This document shows, in pieces, positions 7,247 to 14,373 of a stretch of 14,525 bases of DNA. This DNA is from Gemmatimonadota bacterium (GTDB taxonomy: Bacteria > Gemmatimonadota > Gemmatimonadetes > Gemmatimonadales > GWC2-71-9). Below the pieces are notes generated by a model. It worked only from the letters and a program-made list of their open reading frames with translations, was not told the origin of the DNA and ran no database searches. The DNA is taken from positions 1 through 14,525 of the forward strand of contig QHUF01000251.1 of the NCBI GenBank assembly GCA_003221075.1. Direction: 5' to 3'. A program made the position numbers and the translations under genes. Within the stretch, counting starts at the first letter, position 1, and every line of letters starts with the position of its first letter.

Positions 7247-8597
7247 CCTCCGGCAGAGCCTCGGCGCCCTCGAGTACTTCACATTCGGTTTCGGCAGCAT
7301 AGTGGGGGCCGGTTGGTTGGTCGTCATCGACGACTGGCTGCGTCGCGGCGGGCCAGGGGGCGCGATGCTCGGCTTTCTGGCGGGCGCCTTGCTGTTCCTC
7401 CCGATCGCCCACACGTACGGTCGCCTGGTGCGACTCATTCCCGACGCCGGCGCCGAAATCGCCTACACCGAGCGTGTCTTTTCGTCCGCCGTGAGTTTCT
7501 CCGCCGGCTGGATGATGGTCCTCGCGTACGCAATCGTGTGTCCGTGGGAAGCAGTGGCGATCGGCAACCTGCTCGCACGGCTGTTTCCCGGGATGAACGC
7601 CGTCGTGCTTTACACCGTCGCGGGAAAGGCCATCACGCTGCCGCGACTGCTTGCCGGTCTCGGCCTGACGACCGCCATCGGCCTGGTGAACTACCGTGGC
7701 ATCCGGCTCAGCGGACGCTTTCAGGACATCACGACAATCGGCCTGCTCGTGTGCTTCGCGGTGTTCGTGGCGCTGGGCATCGGGCACGGCAGTCCAGCGA
7801 ATGTCGAGCCGCTGTTCGCTCCAGTCGGACCGTTCATCTCCGTCCTACTGGTCATGCAGATCGTGCCCTACTTCATGACCGGCTTCGAGTCGATTCCCAA
7901 GGCGTCGGAGGAAGCGCTCCCGCACCTCCGGCCGACCACGCTCCCACGGATCATCACCGTCGCGCTCCTGGCGGCGGGCTTGTTCTACGTCGTGATCGTC
8001 GGCGTGGTCGCGTGGGTGTATCCGTGGACCGACATCGTCAGTCAGCATCTGGGGACCGACGCCGCGTTCGCGCGCGCGTTCGGCACGCCGTGGATCGCGC
8101 GACTGATTCTCGCCGCTGCCGTCCTGTCACTCTTCAAGGTCTTCAACGGCAATTTTGTCGCGGCCACGCGGCTCGTCTACGCACTCGGGCGGCGTGGGCT
8201 GGTGCATCCCGCGCTCGGCGCCGTACATCCTCGATTCGGCACCCCCGTTCTGGCCATCGCGTTCGTGGCGATTCCCACTGCGGCCGCCGCATTCCTCGGC
8301 GATGCGGTACTCGTGCCTATCAGCGAAGTCGGTGCGGCAGTCGGAGCGATCGGCTGGTGCGCCGCCTGCCTGGCGTACATCGCGCTGGCGCGTCGCCAAA
8401 GCACGCGGGACGGCGTCGCCATCGCGATGATAGGCGTGGTGGTGAGTGTCGCGATCGTGCTAATGAAAGTGGTGCCTGCTATTCCGGGAAGCTTGACTGC
8501 AGTTGAATGGCTCGCCTTTACTGCTTGGTGTGTCCTCGGGCTGGCGCTGCGGCGACGAGTCCCTGCACCCATCGCTCCATCTGTCCGAGGTCGATAG
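7227..8597 (+). CDS. APC-superfamily amino acid permease
   Basis: 456 residues, the usual length for the amino acid-polyamine-organocation family, with about twelve hydrophobic helices. The first helix carries the diagnostic substrate-binding pattern GFGSIVGAGW. Later features are the cytoplasmic loop AYTERVFSSAVSFSAGWMM in outline, helix 5 to 6 GLVNYRGIRLSGRFQDI, and MTGFESIPKASEE in helix 6, typical of proton- or sodium-coupled amino acid transporters. The TTG at 7227 has AAAGGA 5 nt upstream and overlaps the lipoprotein gene by 20 nt. No later start would keep helix 1 complete. The transported substrate cannot be told. The last helix is encoded in a stretch that overlaps the convergent DUF116 gene by 80 nt. 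Confidence 0.9.
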   Translation: MESRPTSLRQSLGALEYFTFGFGSIVGAGWLVVIDDWLRRGGPGGAMLGFLAGALLFLPIAHTYGRLVRLIPDAGAEIAYTERVFSSAVSFSAGWMMVLAYAIVCPWEAVAIGNLLARLFPGMNAVVLYTVAGKAITLPRLLAGLGLTTAIGLVNYRGIRLSGRFQDITTIGLLVCFAVFVALGIGHGSPANVEPLFAPVGPFISVLLVMQIVPYFMTGFESIPKASEEALPHLRPTTLPRIITVALLAAGLFYVVIVGVVAWVYPWTDIVSQHLGTDAAFARAFGTPWIARLILAAAVLSLFKVFNGNFVAATRLVYALGRRGLVHPALGAVHPRFGTPVLAIAFVAIPTAAAAFLGDAVLVPISEVGAAVGAIGWCAACLAYIALARRQSTRDGVAIAMIGVVVSVAIVLMKVVPAIPGSLTAVEWLAFTAWCVLGLALRRRVPAPIAPSVRGR

Positions 8598-9393
8598 TCG
8601 CGTCACGACACGGCCCGTTGGGGAGCTGCATCGTGAGACCGAGGACGGGCAGCTTCCCCGCCACGTCGCGCAAGCCGGTCATCATGTCGCGCTCGCACGC
8701 CACCGCGACCACGGCCCGCGGACGACGCTCCCGGATGACGCGGCGCGCGAGCTGGCCGCGCGTCGCGACGAAGACCGGAACCTCGTATCGCCCCGCGATC
8801 TCGAGCACGCCGTCGAGCGCCTGTTTCGAGAGACACCGGGGGATCAGCACCAGCAGCTCGCCCTTCCCGACCCTGCGGTTCCGCCGCTCCGCGAGCGTGT
8901 TGTAAACGTCGATCGCCGCATGTTCAACCCAGTCACGCTTGCCAAACGCTCGCGCGATCAGGGACGTGTAGTTCATGAGCTGCAAATAGGGACCACGCTC
9001 CAGCAAACGCTCGGGCAACAGATTTCGTGTGCTATAGAAAGCCGCCGCGAGCACGCCGAGATACAGCCACTGGAGCGCGGCGAAGGCGGCCAGGGCGATC
9101 CACAGAGTCTGGGGCAAAGGTCCCCAGAGCCTGCCTAGCCGTGGCGCGATCAGATAAAGAAGAAGGGCGACTACGCCTGAGACGGTCGCAACGGTAAGGG
9201 CAGCGAAGCCAAAGAACAGCCGGGGCGGTGCGGAAAAATCGCCGCCCTTAGGCAAGGGCCGGCCATTCCATTCGTCCCACTCGTGGCCCAGCCGCCGATC
9301 CACTTCGATATGGATCAACTGAGCGCGGGGGGCGGGCGCGCTCGTTGGGGGGCCGGGGAGGGCGGGAGGCGTAACGGTCTGTTGTGGAGCCAT
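8518..9393 (-). CDS. DUF116 family membrane protein
   Basis: 291 residues from the ATG at 9391-9393; a TTG two codons earlier is possible. A Pro-rich, probably cytoplasmic N-terminus (1-55) is followed by two hydrophobic segments (about 59-83 and 96-119). The soluble C-terminal domain has the DUF116 hallmarks: KGELLVLIPRCLSK (Cys187), VPVFVATRGQLARRVI, VVAVACERDMMTG (Cys233) and LPNGPCRDATIDL (Cys262). The family's function is not established. Members I recall carry a further group of closely spaced Cys after the first one, and those are absent here. The gene is convergent with the permease and divergent from the flavoprotein gene. A TTGACA on its strand at 9426-9431 could be part of its promoter, but the -10 at the proper spacing is poor. 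Confidence 0.85.
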   Translation of the reverse strand: MAPQQTVTPPALPGPPTSAPAPRAQLIHIEVDRRLGHEWDEWNGRPLPKGGDFSAPPRLFFGFAALTVATVSGVVALLLYLIAPRLGRLWGPLPQTLWIALAAFAALQWLYLGVLAAAFYSTRNLLPERLLERGPYLQLMNYTSLIARAFGKRDWVEHAAIDVYNTLAERRNRRVGKGELLVLIPRCLSKQALDGVLEIAGRYEVPVFVATRGQLARRVIRERRPRAVVAVACERDMMTGLRDVAGKLPVLGLTMQLPNGPCRDATIDLGQMERWVQGLVAAAPARGHTKQ

Positions 9394-9440
9394 CGGCAAC
9401 GAAGCTTCACGTTGTGCTCCCCCGGTGTCAAGTTTGGAAC

Positions 9441-10976
9441 GTGTTAGTCACCGACGCTCGTGTCCGCGCGGCATACGCCGAGGGTGCGGGCATCTATCGC
9501 ATTCTGCCCGCCGCGGTTGCGATTCCGGAGAACCAGGACGATGTCGTTGCCCTCGTACGGCAGGCGCGCGAGTCACACCTCGCACTGATCCCACGGGGCG
9601 CGGGCAGCGGGATGCCCGGTGGGAATGTCGGGAATGGCGTCATCGTGGACCTGAGCGCCCGGTTTTCCGATCTCGTCGTCGATCCTCACGGCCGCACCGC
9701 CCGCGCCGGCGCGTCGGTCACCTGGGCCGAAGTGAACGCCGCCGCCAAACCGTACGGCCTGCGGCTGCCTCCCGATCCCTCATCGGGCGCGTTCGCGACG
9801 AGCGGGGGCATGGTAGCCACGAACGCCGCCGGGCCGAGAACCGTGAGATACGGCAGTTTGCGGCCGTGGGTGCAAGCACTCGAGATTGTCGAGGCGGATG
9901 GCACAGCACGGGTCGTGGAGCGGGGAGCGGCGCGCGGGAAGCGCTTCACCCTGACACCAGACACCAGACACCTGGTTTCACGCTTCCCCAAGACCCGCAA
10001 GAATTCCTCGGGCTATGCCCTCGACCGTTTTGCCGAAACCGGCGATGAGATCGATCTCCTCGTAGGATCGGAGGGGACGCTCGCGATCGTGACGGCGGTC
10101 CACTGGCGGCTCGATCCGATTCCTCCCGATGTCGCGGGTGCCGCGCTGGGCTTCGCCGATCTCGAGTCGATGGCCGAGGCGGTGCCCTATCTCGTGTCCC
10201 TCAAGCCGTCCGCCCTCGAGCTGCTGGACGAATCGCTGCTGCAGTTCGTTCCGGAGGCGCCGAAGGTTGCCTGCCTGTTACTCGTCGAGTTCGAGCGCGA
10301 ATCGGCGGCCGCGGCGCGCGGCGTCGTGGGAGACGCGGTCCGGGGCCTCAAGCAGTCCGTGAGTCACGTCGAGACAGCGGTCAACCGCGCGGGACTCGAG
10401 AAGCTGTGGAGCGTGCGGCGCGAGGCGTCCCCCGCCCTCGCCCGGCTTCCTCCCACGCAACGTTCGCTGCAGCTCATCGAAGACGGTTGCGTGCCGGTCG
10501 ACGCGCTGGGTGCCTACGTCGCCGGGCTCAGGGCTGCGGCCGATCGTCGCGGCATTCCGGTCGCGATCTTCGGGCACGCCGGGGACGGCCACGTCCATGT
10601 CAACACCCTGCCCGATACGACGCGCGACGGCTGGCGCGAGGCGCTGCGCGGGCTCTTCGACGAAGTCACCGACCTCTTGATCCGCCTGCGCGGTGTCCCG
10701 TCGGGCGAGCACGGCGTCGGCCGGCTGCGTGCGGGTATCCTCGAGCGCTTCTACGGCCCGGAGGTGATGCAGTTGTTTCGCGACGTGAAGCGCGCCTACG
10801 ACCCGCTGTCCATCTTCAACCCGGGTGTTATCATTCCCGCGTCCGACTGGTCGCCCGTGACCGCGCTGAAGGTCGGCGCCGGCGCCGCGGCCATCCCCGA
10901 AGACATCGCAACACGACTTCGAGAAGTGGAGCGCAGCGCCGCATGGGCCACACCGAAACTCGAGCTGGCACACTAG
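9441..10976 (+). CDS. FAD-binding 2-hydroxyacid dehydrogenase (GlcD / D-lactate dehydrogenase type)
   Basis: 511 residues from the GTG at 9441. In-frame GTGs at 9414 and 9384 are possible, but recognisable homology begins only at VTDARVRAAYAEGAG, and the earlier starts overlap the divergent DUF116 start region. The N-terminal PCMH-type FAD domain shows IPRGAGSGMPGG (about 50-61), ATSGGMVATNAAGPRTVRYG and LLVGSEGTLAIVT. The C-terminal FAD-oxidase domain shows FGHAGDGHVHVN (about 377-388) with the usual His ligands, PSGEHGVGRLRAG, and AYDPLSIFNPGVI. It probably oxidises D-lactate, glycolate or a related 2-hydroxy acid and passes electrons to the quinone pool or another flavoprotein. The last 35 residues extend beyond the domain and look unconserved. 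A triple GACACCA repeat lies within the coding sequence at 9953-9973. thyX follows 5 nt after the stop. Confidence 0.88.
   Translation: MLVTDARVRAAYAEGAGIYRILPAAVAIPENQDDVVALVRQARESHLALIPRGAGSGMPGGNVGNGVIVDLSARFSDLVVDPHGRTARAGASVTWAEVNAAAKPYGLRLPPDPSSGAFATSGGMVATNAAGPRTVRYGSLRPWVQALEIVEADGTARVVERGAARGKRFTLTPDTRHLVSRFPKTRKNSSGYALDRFAETGDEIDLLVGSEGTLAIVTAVHWRLDPIPPDVAGAALGFADLESMAEAVPYLVSLKPSALELLDESLLQFVPEAPKVACLLLVEFERESAAAARGVVGDAVRGLKQSVSHVETAVNRAGLEKLWSVRREASPALARLPPTQRSLQLIEDGCVPVDALGAYVAGLRAAADRRGIPVAIFGHAGDGHVHVNTLPDTTRDGWREALRGLFDEVTDLLIRLRGVPSGEHGVGRLRAGILERFYGPEVMQLFRDVKRAYDPLSIFNPGVIIPASDWSPVTALKVGAGAAAIPEDIATRLREVERSAAWATPKLELAH
9953..9973 (+). repeat. Triple 7-nt direct repeat inside the flavoprotein gene
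   Basis: GACACCA at 9953-9959 and 9960-9966 is followed by GACACCT at 9967-9973, all within the coding sequence. The last unit also forms the dyad CCAGACACCTGG with its flanks. It encodes the segment TPDTRHL between the first FAD subdomain and the conserved RKNSSGYALD motif. Confidence 0.6.
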
Positions 10977-10981
10977 CCCCG

Positions 10982-11734
10982 ATGGAAGTTTTCCGAGCCC
11001 CGCGTATCTCGCTGATCGCCCGCCCGCAGTTTCTCGAACCGGAACACCTCGCGGTGCAGTGGCGCGGCGCGGCGAGTGATGGCGAGCGACTCGCCGAGTA
11101 CGCGGGCCGGCTGTGCTACATGAGCCAGCACAACCCTGTCAATCGCACGACCGCCGAGTATCTCGAGAACATCAAGAAGCAGGGGCACGGCTCGGTGCTG
11201 GAGCACGCCGTCTACGTACTGCTGATCGAGGGAATCTCGCGCTCTTGCTCACACGAGCTGGTGCGCCACCGGGCGGGGTTCGGGTACTCGCAGATCTCGC
11301 AGCGCTACGTCGACGAGTCTCATGCCGCCTTCGTCATGCCTCCCGCCGTCGCCGGCGATACGCGGCTCGAGGAGGAGTGGCAGCAGCAGGTCGCCGAGGC
11401 ACAGGCAGCCTATGTGCGGGCGGTCGAAGGGCTGATGCAACGCTATGAGTGGGTCACCGACAAGGTGCACCGGCGGAAAATGGCGCGCGAGGCGGCCCGC
11501 AGTGTGCTGCCGAACGCGACCGAGGTGAAGATCGTCGTCTCGGGGAACTCGCGCGCGTGGCGAACGATGCTCGAGCTGCGCTGCGGCGAGGGGGCCGAGC
11601 TGGAAATCCGGCACATGGCGATCGGCGTACTGCGACTGCTGCAGAAAGAAGCCGGCGCGCTCTTCTCCGATTTCGAGATCTACACGGCCGACGACCGAGC
11701 GGAGGCTGCGCGCGTCACGTATCACAAGGTCTGA
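10982..11734 (+). CDS. thyX: Flavin-dependent thymidylate synthase ThyX
   Basis: 250 residues, within the family's usual range. It makes dTMP from dUMP using methylene-tetrahydrofolate, FAD and NADPH. The signature region is HELVRHRAGFGYSQISQRYV, a form of the ThyX RHRX7S motif with one extra residue between RHR and the conserved Ser. An upstream conserved block is HGSVLEHAVYVLLIEGISRSC in outline. The C-terminal part has the active-site region REAARSVLPNATEVKIVVSGN in outline, followed by LRCGEGAELEIRHMA, where the Arg and Gln/Glu side chains contact dUMP. The ATG at 10982 lies 5 nt after the previous stop, so the gene is probably cotranscribed with the flavoprotein gene; no clear Shine-Dalgarno is seen. 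The presence of ThyX implies that the organism may lack ThyA and depend on folate chemistry typical of ThyX users. Confidence 0.95.
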   Translation: MEVFRAPRISLIARPQFLEPEHLAVQWRGAASDGERLAEYAGRLCYMSQHNPVNRTTAEYLENIKKQGHGSVLEHAVYVLLIEGISRSCSHELVRHRAGFGYSQISQRYVDESHAAFVMPPAVAGDTRLEEEWQQQVAEAQAAYVRAVEGLMQRYEWVTDKVHRRKMAREAARSVLPNATEVKIVVSGNSRAWRTMLELRCGEGAELEIRHMAIGVLRLLQKEAGALFSDFEIYTADDRAEAARVTYHKV

Positions 11735-11736
11735 AA

Positions 11737-11830
11737 GACGTCGAGCAGAGTCGTCTAGCAACATCGTCTAACAAAAACGTCCTACGCTTCTGCTCGACGT
11801 CGTTGCTCGACGGTTTTGCTCGACGTCTCT
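11737..11830. repeat. Array of 13-nt repeats in two opposed blocks between thyX and the ATP-grasp genes
   Basis: Left block, four units with 13-nt period: 11740-11752 GTCGAGCAGAGTC, 11753-11765 GTCTAGCAACATC, 11766-11778 GTCTAACAAAAAC, and a decayed one at 11779-11791. Right block in the opposite orientation, three units: 11792-11804 GCTCGACGTCGTT, 11805-11817 GCTCGACGGTTTT, 11818-11830 GCTCGACGTCTCT. GACGTCGAGCAGA (11737-11749) is perfectly complementary to TCTGCTCGACGTC (11789-11801), giving a 13-bp stem with a 39-nt loop. There is no protein-coding signal. The array fills most of the only sizeable intergenic gap in this half of the window. Confidence 0.82.
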
Positions 11831-11833
11831 CTC

Positions 11834-11862
11834 TTGCGCATCTCACTCTCGTTTCGTATTCT
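11834..11862 (+). promoter_or_regulatory. Weak candidate promoter giving a very short or absent leader for the first ATP-grasp gene
   Basis: TTGCGC (11834-11839), a 17-nt spacer and TATTCT (11857-11862) lie directly before the ATG at 11872. No Shine-Dalgarno is visible between them. CGTATTCT and AGAATGCG (11855-11862 / 11869-11876) also form a small hairpin over the start codon. The match to consensus is only partial. Confidence 0.3.
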
Positions 11863-11871
11863 GATTTTAGA

Positions 11872-12933
11872 ATGCGAATCGGTCTCGCATACAACGAGAA
11901 ACCCGACACCAGCGCGGCGTCGGATGCCTACGCAGAATGGGATGACCCGTCCACCATCGACGCGGTCGATCAGGCTCTGAGTCTCTTCGGCACCGTCGTT
12001 CGTCTCGAAGCCGACGAATTCTTTCCGCAAAAGCTCTCGCTCGCACGTCCCGACATCGTCTTCAACATGGCCGAGGGCTTGCACGGTCCTTGCCGCGAAT
12101 CGCATGTCCCCGCGTTGTGCGAGTACTTGAACATCCCGTACACCGGTTCCGATCCGCTCACGCTGGCGTTGACGCTGCACAAGGGACGCACGAAAGAGAT
12201 CCTCGCCTATCGCGGCGTGCCGACCGCGCCGTTTCGCGTCATCGAGCGCGTCGCCGATCTCGAGCGCATGCCGCTGCCGTATCCGCTCTTCGTGAAACCG
12301 GTCGCGGAGGGGTCTGGTAAGGGCATATTCGTCAATAACTTATGTGAGACGCCCGCGCAGCTCGCGGAGCGCGTGCCTTTCCTCTTAGAGCGGTACCAGC
12401 AGCCGGTCCTCGTCGAGACGTATCTCCCGGGACCGGAGTTCACGGTCGCGATCCTCGGCAACAACGGCGACGTGCGCTGCCTCCCCATCGTCGCATTCGA
12501 TTTCGCCACGCTGCCCGCCGGCGCGCCACCCGTCTACGGCTACGAAGCGAAGTGGATCTGGGATACGCCCCAACATCCGCTCGCGATTTTCCAATGCCCG
12601 CCGACCGGTGTCGCCGCGGCGTTCGTTCATGAGACCGAGCGCGTCGCGCTTGACGCCTATCGCGCCCTCGGCTGCCGCGACTGGTGCCGCATCGACGTGC
12701 GCGTCGACCGCTTCGGGGTCCCCAACGTCGTCGAGCTGAATCCGCTCCCCGGCATCATTCCCGATCCGGCGATGAACTCATGTCTCCCCAAGGCAGCGCG
12801 GGTCGCGGGATATACGTACGACGAGCTCATCCAGGAGGTCGTCCGGATCGCCTGGCGGCGGATAACGGGTGCCGATGTAGAGGCAGCGCAGCATGCTGCG
12901 CCCCTACCCGCCACTACCGCGATGTCCGCTTGA
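11872..12933 (+). CDS. D-Ala-D-Ala ligase-like ATP-grasp protein (first of two)
   Basis: 353 residues from the ATG at 11872; the frame is open further upstream through the repeat array, but homology starts with MRIGLAYNEKPD. The N-terminal domain contains PDIVFNMAEGLHGPCRESHVP in outline and LNIPYTGSDPLTLALTLHKG, the Ddl pattern of substrate lid and domain junction. The ATP-grasp core has Lys142 in LFVKPVAEGSGKGI, Glu182 and Glu189 in VETYLPGPEF, then the Mg-binding set Asp275 (RIDVR), Glu288 and Asn290 (ELNPLPG). The family joins an amino acid or peptide carboxylate to an amine through an acyl phosphate. The canonical Ddl start motif (SxEREVSLxSG type) is missing, so a substrate other than D-Ala is likely. 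It couples to the second ligase gene through a TTGA overlap. Confidence 0.88.
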   Translation: MRIGLAYNEKPDTSAASDAYAEWDDPSTIDAVDQALSLFGTVVRLEADEFFPQKLSLARPDIVFNMAEGLHGPCRESHVPALCEYLNIPYTGSDPLTLALTLHKGRTKEILAYRGVPTAPFRVIERVADLERMPLPYPLFVKPVAEGSGKGIFVNNLCETPAQLAERVPFLLERYQQPVLVETYLPGPEFTVAILGNNGDVRCLPIVAFDFATLPAGAPPVYGYEAKWIWDTPQHPLAIFQCPPTGVAAAFVHETERVALDAYRALGCRDWCRIDVRVDRFGVPNVVELNPLPGIIPDPAMNSCLPKAARVAGYTYDELIQEVVRIAWRRITGADVEAAQHAAPLPATTAMSA

Positions 12934-13949
12934 GGGTCGTCATCCTCTACGACCCCGGCGCCGATGATTGGACCGCCGAGGACATTGCCGGAGTGATGGA
13001 GGCGGTCGACGACATCGCCGCGATTTTCGGCGCCCTCGGCCATCAGGTGCACCGCGTTCCCGTCCGCCACGACATGCGCTGGTTCAATGTGTGCCGGCGA
13101 GCCGATCTCGTCTTCAACCTCTGCGAAGGCGTGCGCGGGATCGCGCAGTGGGAGGACCACGTCGTCGGCACGCTGGAGCTCGCCGGCATCGCGTACACGG
13201 GCTGCGGTCCGTGGACGACGGCGGCGTGCCGCCGCAAAGCGGTCGCCAACACGATGCTGGAGCGCGCCGGCCTGCCGGTGCCCCGCTGGACGATCGCGCA
13301 GGGCAAAATCGACGATGATTTCCCCCTCCCGGCGATCGTCAAGCCCGCCGCCGAAGACGCCAGTGCAGGCCTCGACCGGCAATCGGTCGTCACCGATCGC
13401 AAGAACCTCAAGGCGCGCATCGCCGCGATGACCGAGCAGTTCGACGAGGTGCTGGTGCAGCAATACATCCCCGGCCGGGAGTTCAACGTCGGCATCGTGG
13501 GCGACCGCACGCTCCCCCTCGCCGAGATCGATTTCACGACGATGCCGGAGGGCGCCTGGCCGATCCTCACGTATGCCGCCAAGTGGCACGTCGGATCGCC
13601 CGAAGACCTCGGCAGCCGGCCCGTGTGCCCCGCGCAGATCCCGCAACGCCTCGCCGAGCGGCTGTGCCGGCTGGCCGAGACCGCGTGGCGGACGATGCAG
13701 GGGAAGGGCTACGGTCGCGTCGACCTGCGCGTGGACGACGCCGGTCGCCCATGGATTTTGGAAGTGAATCCCAATCCCGATCTCACCGATGCGGCGGGCC
13801 TGTCGCGGATGGCGAAGGCCGCGGGGTGGGAGTACCCGGAGCTGATCCGCCGCATCGCCGAGGTCGCGCTGCGGGAGGCCCAGGGAACGAAGGCCGCGCG
13901 TGAGTTGCTCGCTGCGCCCCGTCGGGCCCGCGCACCGCGCACGGCTTGA
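12930..13949 (+). CDS. D-Ala-D-Ala ligase-like ATP-grasp protein (second of two)
   Basis: 339 residues. The TTG at 12930 overlaps the stop of the first ligase (TTGA), and the protein then begins RVVILYDPG, the proper first strand. Upstream in-frame starts would lie deep in the first ligase gene. The core matches the first protein: LVFNLCEGVRG, GIAYTGCGPWTTAACRRK, Lys138 in AIVKPAAEDASAGL, Glu184 in QYIPGREFNVGIV, Asp265 in GRVDLRV, Glu278 and Asn280 in EVNPNPDLTDAAGL. The substrate-end loop is NPNPDLTDAAGL, where Ddl enzymes have a NxxPG...SxxP pattern, again pointing away from D-Ala-D-Ala. The two ligases share the fold but differ strongly, so they may act in sequence or as a heteromer. The last 20 residues are a basic Ala/Arg-rich tail within the overlap with the GNAT gene. 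Confidence 0.88.
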   Translation: MRVVILYDPGADDWTAEDIAGVMEAVDDIAAIFGALGHQVHRVPVRHDMRWFNVCRRADLVFNLCEGVRGIAQWEDHVVGTLELAGIAYTGCGPWTTAACRRKAVANTMLERAGLPVPRWTIAQGKIDDDFPLPAIVKPAAEDASAGLDRQSVVTDRKNLKARIAAMTEQFDEVLVQQYIPGREFNVGIVGDRTLPLAEIDFTTMPEGAWPILTYAAKWHVGSPEDLGSRPVCPAQIPQRLAERLCRLAETAWRTMQGKGYGRVDLRVDDAGRPWILEVNPNPDLTDAAGLSRMAKAAGWEYPELIRRIAEVALREAQGTKAARELLAAPRRARAPRTA

Positions 13950-14373
13950 ACAGCTGACGCGGGGCACGGGCCTCTTCCGCGAGGAAGAGGTCGCGACTGC
14001 GGTCGAGCTGCTCGATGAAAGCCTGGCAGGGCACGACGACTATCAGTTCGTGGGAGCGTTCGAAGCCGATCGACTCGTCGGCTACGCCTGCTGGGGGCCG
14101 ACGCCGGGTACGGAAGCAACGCACGATCTTTATTGGATCGTTGTGGATCGTGAGCAGCAGGGATCAGGGATCGGAACCCGACTGCTGCGCGAAGTCGAAT
14201 CACGGCTTACGGCGCACGGCGCACGCCTCGTTGTTGTAGAGACCAGCTCGCGCGCCGATTACGCACCGACGAGGGGCTTTTACGAATCACGCGGCTACAC
14301 CAGGACCGCGACCATCCCGGGGTATTACGCGCCCGGTGACGATCTGGTGGTCTTTACCAAGGATCTGACCTGA
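13900..14373 (+). CDS. GNAT family N-acetyltransferase
   Basis: 157 residues, a single-domain GNAT. It transfers an acetyl group from acetyl-CoA to an amine. The acetyl-CoA pyrophosphate loop is VVDREQQGSGIGTRLL (Q87-G88-S89-G90-I91-G92). The motif B region is ADYAPTRGFYESRGYTR, with a Tyr in the general-acid position (FYESRGY). The end is PGYYAPGDDLVVFTK. The GTG at 13900 is preceded by AAGG with a 6-nt gap, and the reading frame overlaps the second ligase gene by 50 nt. Gene order places it directly before the probable aminomutase gene. In the known ablA/ablB pair, a GNAT acetylates beta-lysine made by lysine 2,3-aminomutase. That role is a reasonable but unproven guess here. Confidence 0.85.
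   Translation: MSCSLRPVGPAHRARLEQLTRGTGLFREEEVATAVELLDESLAGHDDYQFVGAFEADRLVGYACWGPTPGTEATHDLYWIVVDREQQGSGIGTRLLREVESRLTAHGARLVVVETSSRADYAPTRGFYESRGYTRTATIPGYYAPGDDLVVFTKDLT

Noticed and set aside
9384..9440. GTG at 9384 or 9414 as the flavoprotein start
   Set aside because: The extra residues are not like the family and would overlap the divergent DUF116 start region. Not fully excluded.
11737..11830. CRISPR array
   Set aside because: The units are contiguous 13-mers without spacers and switch orientation in the middle.
12657..13967. Long minus-strand open frame opposite the second ATP-grasp gene
   Set aside because: The plus strand has complete ATP-grasp motifs. The shadow frame has no motif and no ribosome binding site.
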